The position numbers were made by a program, and so were the translations under genes. Below are positions 13,241-25,619 of a DNA stretch of 64,000 nucleotides, piece after piece; position 1 is the first letter of the stretch; the number at the start of each line of letters is the position of its first letter. Where the stretch lies: NCBI RefSeq assembly GCF_002288925.2, contig NW_022098001.1, positions 18,432,739 through 18,496,738 of the forward strand, written 5' to 3'. The stretch is from Delphinapterus leucas (lineage: Eukaryota; Chordata; Mammalia; Artiodactyla; Monodontidae). A model generated the notes under the pieces. The model had not been told where the DNA came from. It searched no databases and was given only the letters and a program-made list of their open reading frames with translations.

Positions 13241-13389
13241 TATGAGAGATAGAAAGAATATGGACAAATTTTAGCAACACTTGGAGGACACAGAATTTAA
13301 GGTTAAAAGGAGAAGCAATATCTATGACTAGTTAATGGAAAATTTGAGAAGTCCTGGAGAAAGAGGAGCTAGTTGGCTGCATACTTGAT

Positions 13390-13595
13390 TGAGTCTGAGA
13401 TTTGGAGACTAATAGACTGGGGTTTGAATCTGCCACTTAGTAGCTATATATCCTTGGGGACTTCTCTAAACTGTGGTTCTTCATGTAAAGAGGTATAATA
13501 GTAATAATACCTACCTCTTGGCGTTGCTGTTGGGATTACAGAGGTAAAGTGCCCAGCACAGTTCCTGGAACATGTAAGCTTATTTTGCCAAGTAA
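13390..13595 (+). mobile_element. MIR SINE remnant
   Basis: The order ggtttgaatctgccacttag, tagctatatatccttgggga, aataatacctacctcttggc, then cccagcacagttcctggaac follows the MIR consensus from B box through core to L2-like tail. It is an ancient mammalian-wide tRNA-derived SINE, sense orientation. Confidence 0.8.
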
Positions 13596-13974
13596 GACTA
13601 TTAAAACTTATGCATATGAACAATGTCATCTCCCCTGCTGCCCCCCCACCCCAGCCCCACCGTTTTGCTGTAGACCAGACATGACATGGTGAGGACTTGG
13701 CATTGAGGACCAGTGCTTGAAATCTTCTATTTCAATCATCTTGTTTTACAAATGAGAGAACTGAGGTCTAGAAGTATGGTGGGAATAAAATACAGGCTAC
13801 CTCAGAGACATTACAAGTTCAGTTCCAGACTACTTCAATAAAGCAAATATTGCAATAAATCAAGTCACACAAATTTTTTGGTTTCCAGTGCAAATAAAAG
13901 TTTTTACACTATTCTGTAAGTGTGCAATAGCATTATGTCTAAAAAAAGGATATATCTTAATTAAAAAATACTTT

Positions 13975-15280
13975 CTTGCTAAAAAATGCTAACCATCATC
14001 TGAGCCTTCAGCAAGTCATAATCCTTTTGCTGGTGAAGCATCTTGACTCCCTTTTGATGGCTGCTGACTGATCATGGAGGTGCTTGCTGAAGGTTAGGGT
14101 GTCTGTGGTAATTACTTAAAATAAGACAACAGTGAAGTTCGCTGCATCAGTCAATTCTTCCTTTCATGAACCATTTCTCTGTAACACACAATGCAGTTTG
14201 GTAGCATTTTACCCACAGTAGAACTTCTTGCAAAATTGGAGTCGATCCTTTCAAACCCTGCGGCTGCTTTATCAACTAAATTTATGTAATATTCTAAATA
14301 CTTTGTTGTCGTTTTAACAATCTTCACAGCATCTTCACCAGGAATAGATTACATGTCAAGAAACCAACTTTCTTTGCTTATCCATAAAAAGCAACTCCTT
14401 ATCCATTAAAGTTTTATCATAAGATTGCAGCAATTCAGTCACATCTTCAGGTTCCACTTATAATTCTAGTTCTCCTGCTATTTCCACCACTTCTGCATTT
14501 TCTTCCTCTGCTGAAATTGAACATCTCAAAGTCATCCATGAGGGTTAGAATCAACTTCTTCACACTCCTGTTAATTTTGGTATTTTGACTTCTTCCCATG
14601 AATCACGAATGTTCTTAATGCATCTAGAATGGTGAATCCTTTCCAGAAGGTTTTCAGTTTACTTCGCACAGATCTATCAGAGGGATCACTATCTATGGCA
14701 GCCTTATGAAATCTATTTCATAAAAAATGAAACCTGAAAGTCAAAATTACTCCTTGATCCATGGGCTGCAGAATGAATGTTGTGTTAGCAGGCGTGAAAA
14801 CATTAATTTCATTGTATATCTCCATAAGAGCTCTTGGGTCACCAGATGCATTACCAATGAGCAGTAATACTTTGAAAGGAATTTTTTTTTCTCAGTGGTA
14901 GGTCTCAACAGTGGCCTTAAAATGCTCAGTAAACCATATTGTAAACAGATGTCCTGTCATCCAGACTTTGTTTCTCTATTTATAGTGTAGTGCAGTGGCA
15001 GAGTAGTTTAGCATAATTCTTTAAGGGCCCTAGGATTTTCAGAATGGTAAATGAGCATTAGCTTCAACTTAAAGTCACCAGCTGCATCAGCCTGACAAGA
15101 GAGTCAGCCTGTCCTTTGAAGCCAGACATTGACTTTTCCTCTTTAACTATGAAGGTCCTAGGTGGCATTTTCTTCCACTAAAAGGCTTTTTCATCTACAT
15201 TGAAAATATTTAGTGTAGCCACTTTTCTTAATTAGCTTAGCTAGATTTTCTGAATAACTTGCTGCAGCTTCAGCATCAGA
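13975..15280 (-). pseudogene. Tigger1 transposase, C-terminal part, broken
   Basis: The minus strand matches the second half of a pogo/Tigger transposase gene (DDE catalytic domain region and C-terminus). Recognisable stretches, read reversed, include the region around 14745-14800 corresponding to the QPMDQG-type catalytic neighbourhood (catccattctgcagcccatggatcaagg-like, present here with changes). No long open frame survives; stops and indels are scattered. The N-terminal half continues at 22330-22900 beyond the L1. It is a fossil with no expected product. Confidence 0.75.
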
Positions 15281-15361
15281 ACTTGCAATTTTTTTTTTAT
15301 TGAAGTATAGTTGATTTACAATGTTGTGTTAGTTTCAGGTGTACAGCAAAGTGATTCATAT

Positions 15362-15394
<33 letters not shown>

Positions 15395-15639
15395 CATATA
15401 TATATTCCTTTTTGGATTCATTTACCTTATAGGTTATTACAAAATATTGAATATAGTTCCCTGTGCTATATAGTTGGTCCTTGTTGGTTATCTATTTTAT
15501 GATTAGTATGTATGTGTATGTTAATCCCAAACTCCTAATTTATCACTCATCCCCGCTTCTACTTTGGAAACCATAAGTTTGTTTTCTATGTCTGTGGGTC
15601 TAATTATATTGTGTATATAAGTTATTTTTTTTTTAGATT

Positions 15640-18600
15640 CCACATATAAGCAATATTATATGCTATGGGTCTTTCTCTGTCTGACTTATTCATTTTAGTA
15701 TGATAATCTCTAGGGCCATCCATGTTGCTGCAAATGGCATTATTTCATTCTTTTTAATGGCTGAGTAACATTCCATTCCAATATACCACATCTTCTTTAT
15801 CCATTCATCTGTCATCTGATGGACAATTAGACTACTTCCATGTCTTGGCTGTTGTAAATAGTGCTGAAATGAACATTGGGGTGCATGTATCTTTCCAAAT
15901 TATGGTTTTCTCTGGATATATGCCCAGGGGTGAGATTGCAGGATCATGTGGTAGCTCTACTTTTAGTTTTAAGGGAATCTCCATACTGTTCTCCATAATG
16001 GGTGCACCAATTTACATTCCCATTAACAGTGTAGGAGGGTTTTTTCTCCACACCCTCTCCAGCATTTATTATTTGTAGTCTTTTTTTTTTTTTTTTTTTT
16101 TTTGCAGTACGCGGGACTCTCACTGTTGTGGCCTCTCCCGTTGTAGAGCAACAGGCTCTGGACGCGCAGGCTCAGCGGCCATGGCTCACGGGCCTAGCCG
16201 CTCCACGGCATGTGGGATCTTCCTGGACTGGGGCACGAACCCGTGTCCCCTGCATCGGCAGGTGGACTCTCAACCACTGCGCCACAGGGAAGCCCTATTT
16301 GTAGTCTTTTTGATGATGGCCATTCTGACATGTGTGGGGTGATATCTCATTGTAATTTTGACTTGAATTTCTCTAATAATTAGTGATGTTGAGCATGTTT
16401 TCATGTGCCTCTTGGCCATCTGTATGTCTTTTGTGGAGAAATGTCTATTTAGGTCTTCTGCCCATTTCTTGATTGGGTTGTTTGTTTTTTGATATTGAGT
16501 TGCATGAGCTGTTTGTAAATTTTGGAGACAAATACCTTGTCTGTTGCATCATTTGCAAATATTTTCTCCCATTCTGTGGGTTGTCTTTTAATTTTGTCTA
16601 TGATTTCCTTTGCTGTGCAAAAGCTTTTAAGTTTAATTAGGTCCCATTTATTTTTGTTTTTGTTTCCACTATTCTAAGAGTCGGCTCAGAAAAGATATTG
16701 CTGCAATTTATGTCAGAGTGTTCTGCCTATGTTTTCCTCTAAGAGTTTTATAGTATCTGTTGTTACATTGAGGTCTTTAATCCATTTTGAGTTTATTTTT
16801 CTGTATGGTGTTAAAGAATATCCTAATTTCATTTTTTTTACATGTAGCTGTCCAGTTTTCCAAGCACCATTTATTGAAGAGAAGTCTTTCCTCTGTTGTA
16901 TAGTCTTGCCTCCTTTGTTATAGATTAATTGACCATAGGTGCATGGGTTTATTTCTGGGCTTTCTATCCTGTTCCATTGATCTAAATTTCTGTTTCTGTG
17001 CCAGTACCATACTGTCTTGATTACCATAGCTTTGTAGTATACTCTGAATTCAGGAAGCCTGATTCCTCCAGCTCTATTTTTCTTTCTCAGGATTTGTTTG
17101 ACTATTTGGGGTCTTTTATGTTTCCATACAAATTTAAAAATTTTTTGTTCTAGTTTTGTGAAAAATGCCACTGGTAATTTGATGGGGATTGCATTGACTC
17201 TGTAGATTGCCTTGGGTAGTATAGTCATTTTGAAAATATAAATTCTTCTAATCCAAGAACATGGTATATCTTTCCGTCTGTTTGTGTCATCTTTGATTTC
17301 TTTCTTTAGTATCTTAGAGTTTTCAGAGTACAGGTCTTTTGCCTCCTTAGATAGGTTTAGGCCTAGGTATTTTATTCCTTTTGATGCAATGGTAAATGGG
17401 ATTGTTTCCTTAATTTCTCTTTCTGATTTTTCATTGTTAGTGTATAAAAATTCAACAGATTTCTGTGTTTTAATTCTGTATCCTGCAACTTCACCAAATT
17501 CATTAATGAGCTCTGATAGTTTTCTGATAGCATATCTAGGATTTTCTTTGTATAGTATCATGTCATCTGCAGTAACAGTTTTACTTCTTCCTTTCCAATT
17601 TGGATTCCTTTTCTTTCTTTTTCTTCTCTGATTGCCACAGCTAGGACTTCCAAAACTATATTGAAAAAAAAACTGATGAGAGTGGACATCCTTGTCTTGT
17701 TCCTGATCTTGGAGGAAATGCTTTCAGCTTTCACCGTTGAGTATGATGTTAGCTGTAGGTTTGTCATATATGGCCTTTATTATGTTGAGGTATGTTTCCT
17801 CTATGCCCACTTTCTGGAGAGTTTTTATCATAACTGGGTGTTGAATTTTGTCTAAAGCTTTTTCTGCATCTATTGAGATGATCATATGGTTTTTAATCTT
17901 CAATTTGTTCATGTGGTGTATCACAGTGATTGATTTGCGGGTATTCAAAATCCCTGCATCCCTGGGATAAATCCCACTTGATCATGGGGTGTGATCCTTT
18001 TAATGTATTGTTGGATTCAGTTTGCTAATATTTTGTTAAGAATTTTTGTGTCTTAAGTTCATCAGTGATATTGGCAGGTAATTTTCTTTTTTTGTGGTAT
18101 CTGTCTGGTTTTGGTATCAGGGTGATGGTGGCCTCATAGAATGTTTGGAAGTGTTCTTTCCTCTGCAGTTTTTTGGAACAGTTTCAGAAGGATAGTGTTA
18201 ACTTTTCTGTAAATGTTTTATATAATTTGCCTGTGAAGCCATCTGGTCCTGGACTTTTGTCTGTTGGAAGTTTTTAAATCACAGATTCAATTTCAGTAGT
18301 TGTAATTGGTCTGTTTATATTTTCTATTTCTTCCAGGTTCAGTCTTGGAAGATTAAACCTTTCTAAGAATGTGTCTATTTCTTCTAAGTTTCCATTTTCT
18401 TGGCATATAATTGCTTGTACTAGTCTCTTATGGTCCTTTGTATTTCTGTGGTGTCCATTGTAACTTCTGTTTTTCATTTCTAATTTTATTGATTTGGCCT
18501 CTCTCCCCTCTTTTCTTGATGAGTCTGGCTAAAGGTTTATCAATTTTATTTATCTTTTCAAAGAATCAGATTTTAGTTTCATTGATCTTTTTTATCGTTT

Positions 18601-19640
18601 TCTTCATCTCTATTTCATTTACTTCTGCTCTGATCTCTTTGATTTCTTTCCTGTACTAACTATGAGTTTTGTTTGTTCTTTCTCTAGTTGCTTTAAGTGT
18701 AAGGTTAGGTTGTTTGAGATTTTTCCTGAGATAAGCTTGTATCTCTATAAACTTCCCTCTTAGAACTGCTTTTGCTGCATCCCATATATTTTAGATCATT
18801 GCGTCTTCGTTTTCATTTATCTCTAGGTATTTTTTGATTTCTTCTTTTTTTCTTGGTTGTTTAGTAGCCTATTGTTTAGCCTCCATGTATTTGTGGTTTC
18901 TGCAGTATTTTTCTTGTAGTTGATTTCTAATCTCATAGTGTTGTGGTTGGAAAAGAGGCTTGATATGATTTCAATTTTCTTAACTTTACCAAGTCTTACT
19001 TTGTGGCCCAGCATTTGACCTAACCTGGGGAATGTTCCATGTGCACTTGAAAAGAATGTATTCTGCTGTTTTTGGATGGAATGCTCTATAGATATCAATT
19101 AAGTGCATCTGATCTACTGTGTCATTTAAGGCCTGTGTTTCCTTATTGACTTTCTTTCTGGATGATCCATTGAGGAAACTGGGATGTTAAAGTCTCCCAC
19201 TATTATTGTGTTACTGTCAATTTCTCCTTTTATGGCTGTTAGCATATGCCTTATATATTGAGGTGCTCCTGTGTTAGGTGAATATATATTTAAAATGGTT
19301 ATATCTTCTTCTTACAATGATCCCTTGATCATTATGTAGTGTCCTTCTTTGTCTCTTGTAGCAGTCTTTATTTTAAGGTCTAACTTTGTCTGATGTGAGT
19401 ATTGCTACTCCATCTTTCTTTTGATTTCCATTTGCATGGAATACCTTTTGCCATCCCCTCACTTTCAGTCTGTATTTGTCCCTAGATCTGAAGTGGGTCT
19501 CTGTTGTAGACAACATATATATGGGTCTTGTTTTTTATCCATTCAGGCAGTGTATGTCTTTTGGTTGGAGCATTTAATCTGTTTACATTTGCGGTAATTA
19601 TCAATACATATGTTCTTATTGCCATTTTGTTCATCGTTCT
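15640..19640 (-). pseudogene. L1-B ORF2 (endonuclease / reverse transcriptase), broken
   Basis: ORF2 proteins nick target DNA and reverse-transcribe L1 RNA. Endonuclease-domain remnants are visible at 19098-18823 (SSAHGTFPRLGQMLGHK). RT-domain remnants are at 17948-17724 ([27 protein letters not shown]) and 17767-17558. The longest open stretch is 17561-16713 (282 codons, thumb and C-terminal segment with [20 protein letters not shown]). A frameshift at about 17560-17570 falls in the catalytic Y/F-A-D-D box itself. A SINE at 16086-16295 interrupts the C-terminal part. Not functional. Confidence 0.88.
16070..16311 (-). mobile_element. CHR-type SINE inserted in L1-B
   Basis: The body is at 16086-16295, reversed, with a T23 run (the A tail) at its left side. 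A 16-bp direct repeat, tatttgtagtcttttt, lies at 16070-16085 and 16296-16311. L1 sequence resumes on both sides, so the SINE is younger than L1-B. Confidence 0.96.
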
Positions 19641-20039
19641 GGTTTTGTTTTTGTTAAGTCTTTTTTCTTCCTTTCCTCTTTTGTTCTCTTCTCTTGTGAT
19701 TTGATGACTAACTTTAGTGTTTGTTGGATTTCTTTTTCTTTTTGGTGTGTATATCTGTTATAGATGTTTGATTTGTGGTTACTATGAGGTTTTGATATAG
19801 CAGTCTCTCTATAAATACATGATTGTTTTAAGTTGCTGGTCTCTTAATTTTAAATGCATTACAAATATCCTGAATTTGTACTCTCCTCTTATGATTACTT
19901 GTCTTGATATCATATTTGTGTGTGGATAATTTTCTACCTTTACTTTATGTTTGCCTTTACCAGTGAGCTTTCCCATTTCATAATTTTCTTGTTTGTAGTT
20001 GTGGGCTTTTCTTTTCTGCCTAGGGAAGTTCCTTTAACT

Positions 20040-20930
20040 TTTGTTGTAAAATTGTTTTTGGTGGTGCTGAATTCTTTTAACTTTGCTTGTCTGTAAAGCT
20101 TTTGATTTCTCTGTCAAATCTGAATGAGACCCTTGCTAGGTAGAGTGTTCTTGGTTGTAGGTTTTTCCCCTCTTATCACTTAAATATATCATGCCACTCC
20201 CTTCTGGCCTGTAGTGTTTTCACTGAAAAATCAGCTGGTAGTCTTTTGGGGATTCCCTTGTATGTTATTTATTGCTTTTCCCTTGTTGCTTTTAATATTT
20301 TCTCTTAATCTGTAACTTTTATCAGTTAAGTTATTATGTGTCTTGGCATGTTCCTCCTTGGGTTGATCCTGTATGGGACTCTCTGTGGTTTTATGGACTT
20401 GGGTTCCTGTTTCCTTTCCAATGTTAGGGAAGTTTTCAGCTATTATCTTGTCAAATATTTTCTCAGGCCCACTGTCTCTGTCTTCTCATTCTGGGACCTC
20501 AATATTGCAAGTGTTGGTACATTTGATGTTGTCCCAGAGATCTCTTAAACTGTCTTTGTTTCTTTTCATTCTCTTTTCTTTATTCTGTTCCACAGCAGTG
20601 ATTTCCAACATTCTGTCTTCCAGCTCACTTGTCTGTTCTTCTGCCTCATTTATTCTGCTATTGATTCTTTCTAGTGTGTTTTTCATTTTTGTTTTCTTCA
20701 ACTCTGTTTGGTTGTTCTTTATATTTTCTAACTCTTTGTTAAAAAGTTATTGTAAGTTCTTGCTTGAGCATCCATTCTTTTCCTGAGTTCTTGGATCATC
20801 TTTACTATCATTACTCTGAACTCTTTCTTGGGTAGTTTGCCTATCTCTACTTCACTTAGTTGTTCTTCTGGGGTTTTATCTTTTTCCTTCATCTGGAACA
20901 TATTCCTCTGTCTCCTCATTTTGTCTAAAA
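20040..20930 (-). pseudogene. L1-B ORF1 (RNA-binding chaperone), broken
   Basis: ORF1p coats L1 RNA as a trimer. Minus-strand fragments show a coiled-coil-like stretch (20701-20486: RINSRINEAEEQTSELEDRM) and the start of the RRM region (LRDLWDNIKCTNTCNIEVPE), which in intact relatives reads on towards the C-terminal domain. Frame breaks separate this from the N-terminal piece at 20919-20728. Confidence 0.85.
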
Positions 20931-22035
20931 TTCTATTTGTATTTTTATGTATATAGAAGGTTAACTATGTTTCTCAACCTTGGAGAAGTGGCCATCTGTA
21001 GGGGATTTCCTGTGTGTCCCAGTAGTACAGTCCCCTCTCATCACCAAGGGCCAGGGACCAGCTGGTCCCAGGGTAGATTCTGACCTGTGTTTGTAGACTC
21101 AGTTCCACTGGCTGCTGGACTGTGGTTTCTTGCTTCTGGTGTCTGCCTCCTTGTGGGTGAGGCTGGTCTAGAGGTTTATGCAGGCTTCCTGGTGGGTGGA
21201 GCCAGTGCCTACCCACTGGTGGGTGGAGCTGGGTCTTGGCTTTCTGATGGGCAGGGCTGTATCAAGGGGTGTGTCTAGAGGCAGCTGTGTGCTCAGGAAC
21301 CCTTTAGGCAGCCTGTCTGCTGATGGATGAAGCTGTGTTCCCACCCTGTTGGTTGTTTGGCCTGAGACATCCCAGCACTGGAGCCTACAGCCTGTTGTGT
21401 GGGACCAGGTCTTGATGCCAAAATGTTGGCCTCTAGGAGAGCTCACACCAATGAATGTCCCTTGGTAGCACTGTCACCAGTGTTGTTGTCCCCAGAGTGA
21501 GCCACAGCCACCCTCCCGCCTCCCCAGAATACCCTTCAAGACCAGCAGGTGGGTCTGTCCCAGGCTCCTATGGAGTCATTGCTTTTACCCTGGCTACCAG
21601 TGCACACAGGACCTTGTGTGCACCCTCTAAGAGTGGAGTCTCTGTTTCTGAGTCTCCAAAGTCTCTGCAGGAGTCCTGTGGAGCTTCTGCAATCAAGCCT
21701 TTCTGGCCTTCAAAGCCAAATGGTCTGAGGGCTCCTCCTCCAATGCCAGACCCCCAGGCTGCAGAGCCTGATGTGGGGCTCAGAACTCTCACTCCTATGG
21801 GAGAACTTCTGCGATATAATTGTTCTCCAGTTTGTGGGCCACACACCTGGGGGGTATGGAATTTTATTATATCAGGAGTGCACCCCTTCTACTGTCTTAT
21901 TGTGGTTCTTCTTATGTCTTTGGATGTAAAATATCTTTTTTAGTGGGTTCCACTCTTCTTAATCGATGGTTGTTCAGCAGTTAGTCATGAGAAGAAGTAA
22001 GCTGAAGGCCCTTCTACTCTGTCATCTTGGACAGG

Positions 22036-22329
22036 AATTGAAAAATTCTGCAGTTTTGCATAACACATACTGTTGGTTATGCAGCTAAGCATACAAGCCC
22101 TGGAGTCAGACTGCTGGGGTTCAGATTCAGCTTCTTTCCTTTAACCTCCATGTGATTGACAGCTAATGTCTCTATCTTCATGGAATTTATACCTCTTCTT
22201 TCACCCTTAGTCTAGCTTCAGGGACCTTGTGCAGAGGACTTGCACCTAATGAGTTGGATTAGTTTGGATTAGAGTTTCCAGGTCAGAGCTGCTCCTGATA
22301 TCTGGAATTTGCGAGCTGGGCCATTGGCA
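22036..22329. other. Unexplained segment between L1-B and resumed Tigger1
   Basis: About 0.3 kb that matches neither the L1 5-prime end nor Tigger1. The part near 22090-22160 (agccctggagtcagactgct, ggggttcagattcagcttct) has a MIR-like look. It may be an older insertion in Tigger1 that L1-B landed beside. Confidence 0.4.
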
Positions 22330-23205
22330 GTTCACTTTGCAATTTTAGTTTTTGGAGATGGCTCCTTTCTTTAAACTTCATAAACTAACCTTTGCTAGCT
22401 TCGAACTTTTATTCTACAGTTTTGTCACCTCTTAGCCTTCATAGAATTGAATAGAGTTAGGGTCTTGCTCTGGATTAGGCTTTGGCTTAAGGGAATGTTG
22501 TATTTGGTTTGATCATCTATCCAGACTACTAAAACTTACTCCATATCTGCAATAAGACCGTTTTGCTTTCTTATCATTTGTATGTTCACTGGAGTAGTGC
22601 TTTTAGTTTCCTTTGGGAACTTTTCCTTTGCATTTACAACTTGGTTGTTTTGTGCAAGAGGCTTAGCTTTTGGCCTGTCTCAGCTTTGGACATGCCTTCC
22701 TCACTAAGTTTAATCATTTCTACCTTTTGATTTAAAGTGAGAGATGTGTGAATCTTCCTTTCACTTCAATGCTTAGAGGCCATTGTAGGGTTATTAACTG
22801 GCCTAATTTCAATATTGTTGTGTCTCAGGGAATAGGGAGGCCCAAGGAGAGGGAGAGAGAAGGGGTCACTAGGTGGAGCAGTCGTAACAGATACAACATT
22901 CATCGATTAAGTTTGCTGTCTTATATGGGCAAAATTTGTGGCACTCCAAAACAATCACAGTACTAACATCAAAGATCACTGATCACAGATCAATATAACA
23001 AATATTATAATAATGAAAAACATTCCAAAATTGTGAGAATTACCAAAATTGTGACACAGAGACACAAGGTGAGCAAATGCTATTTGAAAAATGATGCTGA
23101 TAGACTTCCTTGATGCAAGATTGCCACAAACCTTCAATTTGTAAAATAGCACAGTATCTGCAAAGCACAATAAAGCACAGCACAGTAAAATGAGGTATGT
23201 CTGTA

Positions 23206-24498
23206 TAAAAATAAATCTTGTCATTTGCCCAACACACATTTACTTAATGGTAAAATATGTATACAGAGAAATTAAGACAAATTCTGGTTTTTGATACTTT
23301 AGATTATATAGGAACACATTCTGGATGTTTGTGAATTTTAGATTGTCAGATTCTATCTATAATATAGTTTAATAAATTGCAGATGGCTTATTGCTAACTT
23401 ATATATATTTCTACCAAGTTTATTTACTTAAAATTCTTAAATCTTAAAAAAAAATATGTTGTAGACTTACAGAAAGTTAGAAAAATAGTAGTACATAGTA
23501 TAGAGAATTCCCATGTGGGCCCCTCACCCACATTCCACAAACATTGACACTTTGCCAAAGTAGCTTTCTCTCTCTAAATAAATAAATATTTTTTTCAAAA
23601 CCTTTTAAGGTAATTGTGGACATGGTGCTCTTCTACCCCTAAACATTTTAGTGTAAATTTACTAAAATTTAGTGTAAATTTTCCTAAAAAAAAAGGACAT
23701 TCACTTATATAATCACAGTAATCAAATTCAGGAAATTAACATTGATGCAATACTGTTATTTAATCTTTTGACTTAATTCACGTTTGCCCAATTGTTCCAT
23801 TAAAAAAAAAATCTGGTCCAGGAGTCAATTTAGAATTACATGTTGCATTTGATTATCATGTTTCTTTAATCTCCCTTAATCTGAAATTTAGTCTTTGTCT
23901 TCTATTGCCTTGACAGTTTTGAAGAGTACAGGTAAGATATTTTGTAGAATGTTCCTCATTTGGGTTTGTCTGATGTTATCTTGTGATTAAATTCAGGTTA
24001 TACATTTTGGCAAGCATGCCACAGGAGTGGTGTTCTATTCCTCTCAGTGCATCAGAGCTTATTTGCTTTAACAAGCTTAAGTCCTAGTAATGAGAGGAGT
24101 GTTTTCTTTGGTGTTATTTATTCTAACTTTTAAATTTACTGTAAAGTTAAAGAAAAAAGGAAATGCTAGCATTAGGAGCTATAATAAGTGTTTTTTTAGC
24201 TAAAAGTTGCCATAAAATTAATCACTTGTATTCTAGTGAGTAAAGTTTAAGAAAAATTCAAATTTGTAATATACTCCTCTTTCCTTACTATTCTTTTTGA
24301 GCTTGCTTTTCTCAGACATGTGCAAGAACCCTCAGTGAATGTTTGCCCCTGGCCAGGCAGATAAATGACCTTGCCTTGTGAACTTTAAATGGGAAACAAC
24401 TCCAGGCCAATACAAACTAATTTTGAAATATGCCCTTCTAATTAAATCTCTACAGTTCCCCAAATTTTATAGAGTGTTTACCAACATTTGAGCTATTT
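23206..24498. other. Intron 2, ancient LINE-like tract
   Basis: At about 23455-24070 the order tacagaaagttagaaaaata, gggcccctcacccacattcc, a tgttgcatttgattatcatg run and gacagttttgaagagtacag follows a common 3-prime segment of ancient L1M-class repeats. Orientation and subfamily are not certain. The remainder is unclassified. Confidence 0.5.
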
Positions 24499-25374
24499 AA
24501 AATCACCTATGATTCATCATTAATTATTAAAGAAATGCAAATCTAAACTACAATGAGATACCACCTCACACTGGTCAGGATGGCCATCATTAAAAAGTCT
24601 ACAAATAATAAATGCTAGAGAGAGTGTGGAGGAAAAGGAACCCTCCTACACTGTTGGTGGGAATGTAAATTGGTGCAGCCACTATGGAAAACAGTATGGA
24701 GGTTCCCCAAAAAACTAAAAACAGAGTTGCTATATGATCCAGCAATCCTACTCTTGGGCATATACCCAGATAAGACTTTAGTTTGAAAAGGTACATGCAC
24801 CTCTATGTTCATACCAGCACTATTTACAATAGCCAAGACATGGAAACAACCTAAGTGTCCATTGACAGATGAAAGGATAAAGAAGATGTCATATATATAT
24901 ATACACAATGGAATATTACTCAGCTATTGAAAAGAATGAAATAATGCCATTTGTAGCAATATGGATGCAACTAGAGATTATCATACTAAGTGAAGTAAGT
25001 CAGAAAGAGAAAGACAAATACCATATGATATCACTTATATGTGGAATCTAAAATATGATACTATCTATGAAACAGAAACAGACTCACAGACATAGAGAAC
25101 AGACTTGTGGCTGCCAAGGGGCAGAGGGATTGGGGAGGGAAGGATTGGGAGGTTGGGACTAGCAGATGCAAACTATTATATATAGGATGGATAAAAAACA
25201 AGGTCCTATTTTATAGCACAGGGAACTATATTGAATATCCTGTGATAAACCATAATGGAAAAGAATATGAAAAAGAATATGTATAACCAAGACATTTTGC
25301 TGTACAGCAGAAATTAACATGGCATTGTAAATCAACTATACTTCAATAAAATTTTAAAAATCACTTATGATGCA
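24499..25374 (+). mobile_element. LINE-1 3-prime end just upstream of exon 3 (L1-E)
   Basis: A sense-oriented, 5-prime-truncated L1 of about 840 bp (24517-25356). It begins in the ORF2 C-terminal region (caccctc zinc-knuckle segment near 24630-24700) and ends with the 3-prime UTR, an AATAAA and a short A run. An imperfect 18-bp direct repeat (aaaatcacctatgattca / aaaatcacttatgatgca, 16 of 18) flanks it at 24499-24516 and 25357-25374. It ends about 140 bp before PIP4P2 exon 3. Confidence 0.92.
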
Positions 25375-25512
25375 TTTTTCCTTAATGTGTACTTTGGTAG
25401 CACTATGGGGAGCCTTAGATTTTAAGAATCATTTCCATTTTATATACAAACAAGTTTTGGCAATTTGTACTTTGGTTAATGTGCTGTGTTTATATTTTCT
25501 TCTCTTATATAG

Positions 25513-25619
25513 CCAATCAAAAACCCCCCAACAGGGAAGAAGTATGTTAGATGCCCTTGTAATTGTCTCCTCATTTGTAAGGACACATCACGGCGAATAG
25601 GATGTCCAAGACCCAACTG
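25513..25619 (+). CDS. PIP4P2: PIP4P2 coding exon 3, carries CX5R catalytic motif
   Basis: This is a 107-nt exon: 35 codons from [18 protein letters not shown] to GCPRPN plus two bases (TG) of a Cys codon finished in the next exon. It contains CKDTSRR, a Cys-x5-Arg phosphatase signature; the Cys falls at residue 107 in human numbering, the residue reported as needed for activity. It also carries the CPCNC and GCPRPNC cysteine clusters. The acceptor is tctcttatatag ending at 25512 and the donor is gtaaga from 25620. Intron 2 is phase 0 and intron 3 is phase 2. No disabling change is seen. Because the exon length is not a multiple of three, skipping it would shift the frame. It sits between a sense L1 end and an antisense L1. 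Confidence 0.97.

Larger units (their letters stand above)
15292..22035 (-). mobile_element. Near full-length LINE-1, antisense to PIP4P2 (L1-B)
   Basis: Read on the minus strand, it starts with a 5-prime UTR whose first bases resemble an L1 start (tgtccaagatgacagagtag, ending near 22035). ORF1 follows at about 20930-20040, ORF2 at about 19640-15640, then a 3-prime UTR and a T-rich (A-tail) end at about 15292. A CHR SINE interrupts it at 16086-16295. A CA microsatellite sits in the 3-prime UTR at 15364-15392. It is inserted in Tigger1. The flanking duplication is unclear: cttgcaatttt near 15281 and tttgcaatttt near 22333 are candidates. Confidence 0.92.
13793..23203 (-). mobile_element. Tigger1 DNA transposon, split by later insertions
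   Basis: Terminal inverted repeats open with caggctacctcagagac at 13793 and close with tgaggtatgtctg ending at 23203. Both ends are flanked by TA (13791-13792 and 23204-23205), the target duplication of Tc1/mariner/pogo elements. The element is reversed. The parts belonging to it are about 13793-15280 (3-prime end of the transposase gene) and about 22330-23203 (5-prime end). Together they are close to the roughly 2.4 kb expected for Tigger1. The middle is occupied by an L1 (15292-22035) and an unexplained 0.3 kb segment. Tigger1 is shared across placental mammals. Confidence 0.93.

Noticed and set aside
16713..17561. 282-codon frame as a candidate host gene
   Set aside because: It is the thumb and C-terminal part of L1 ORF2, continuous with other ORF2 pieces and a 3-prime UTR.
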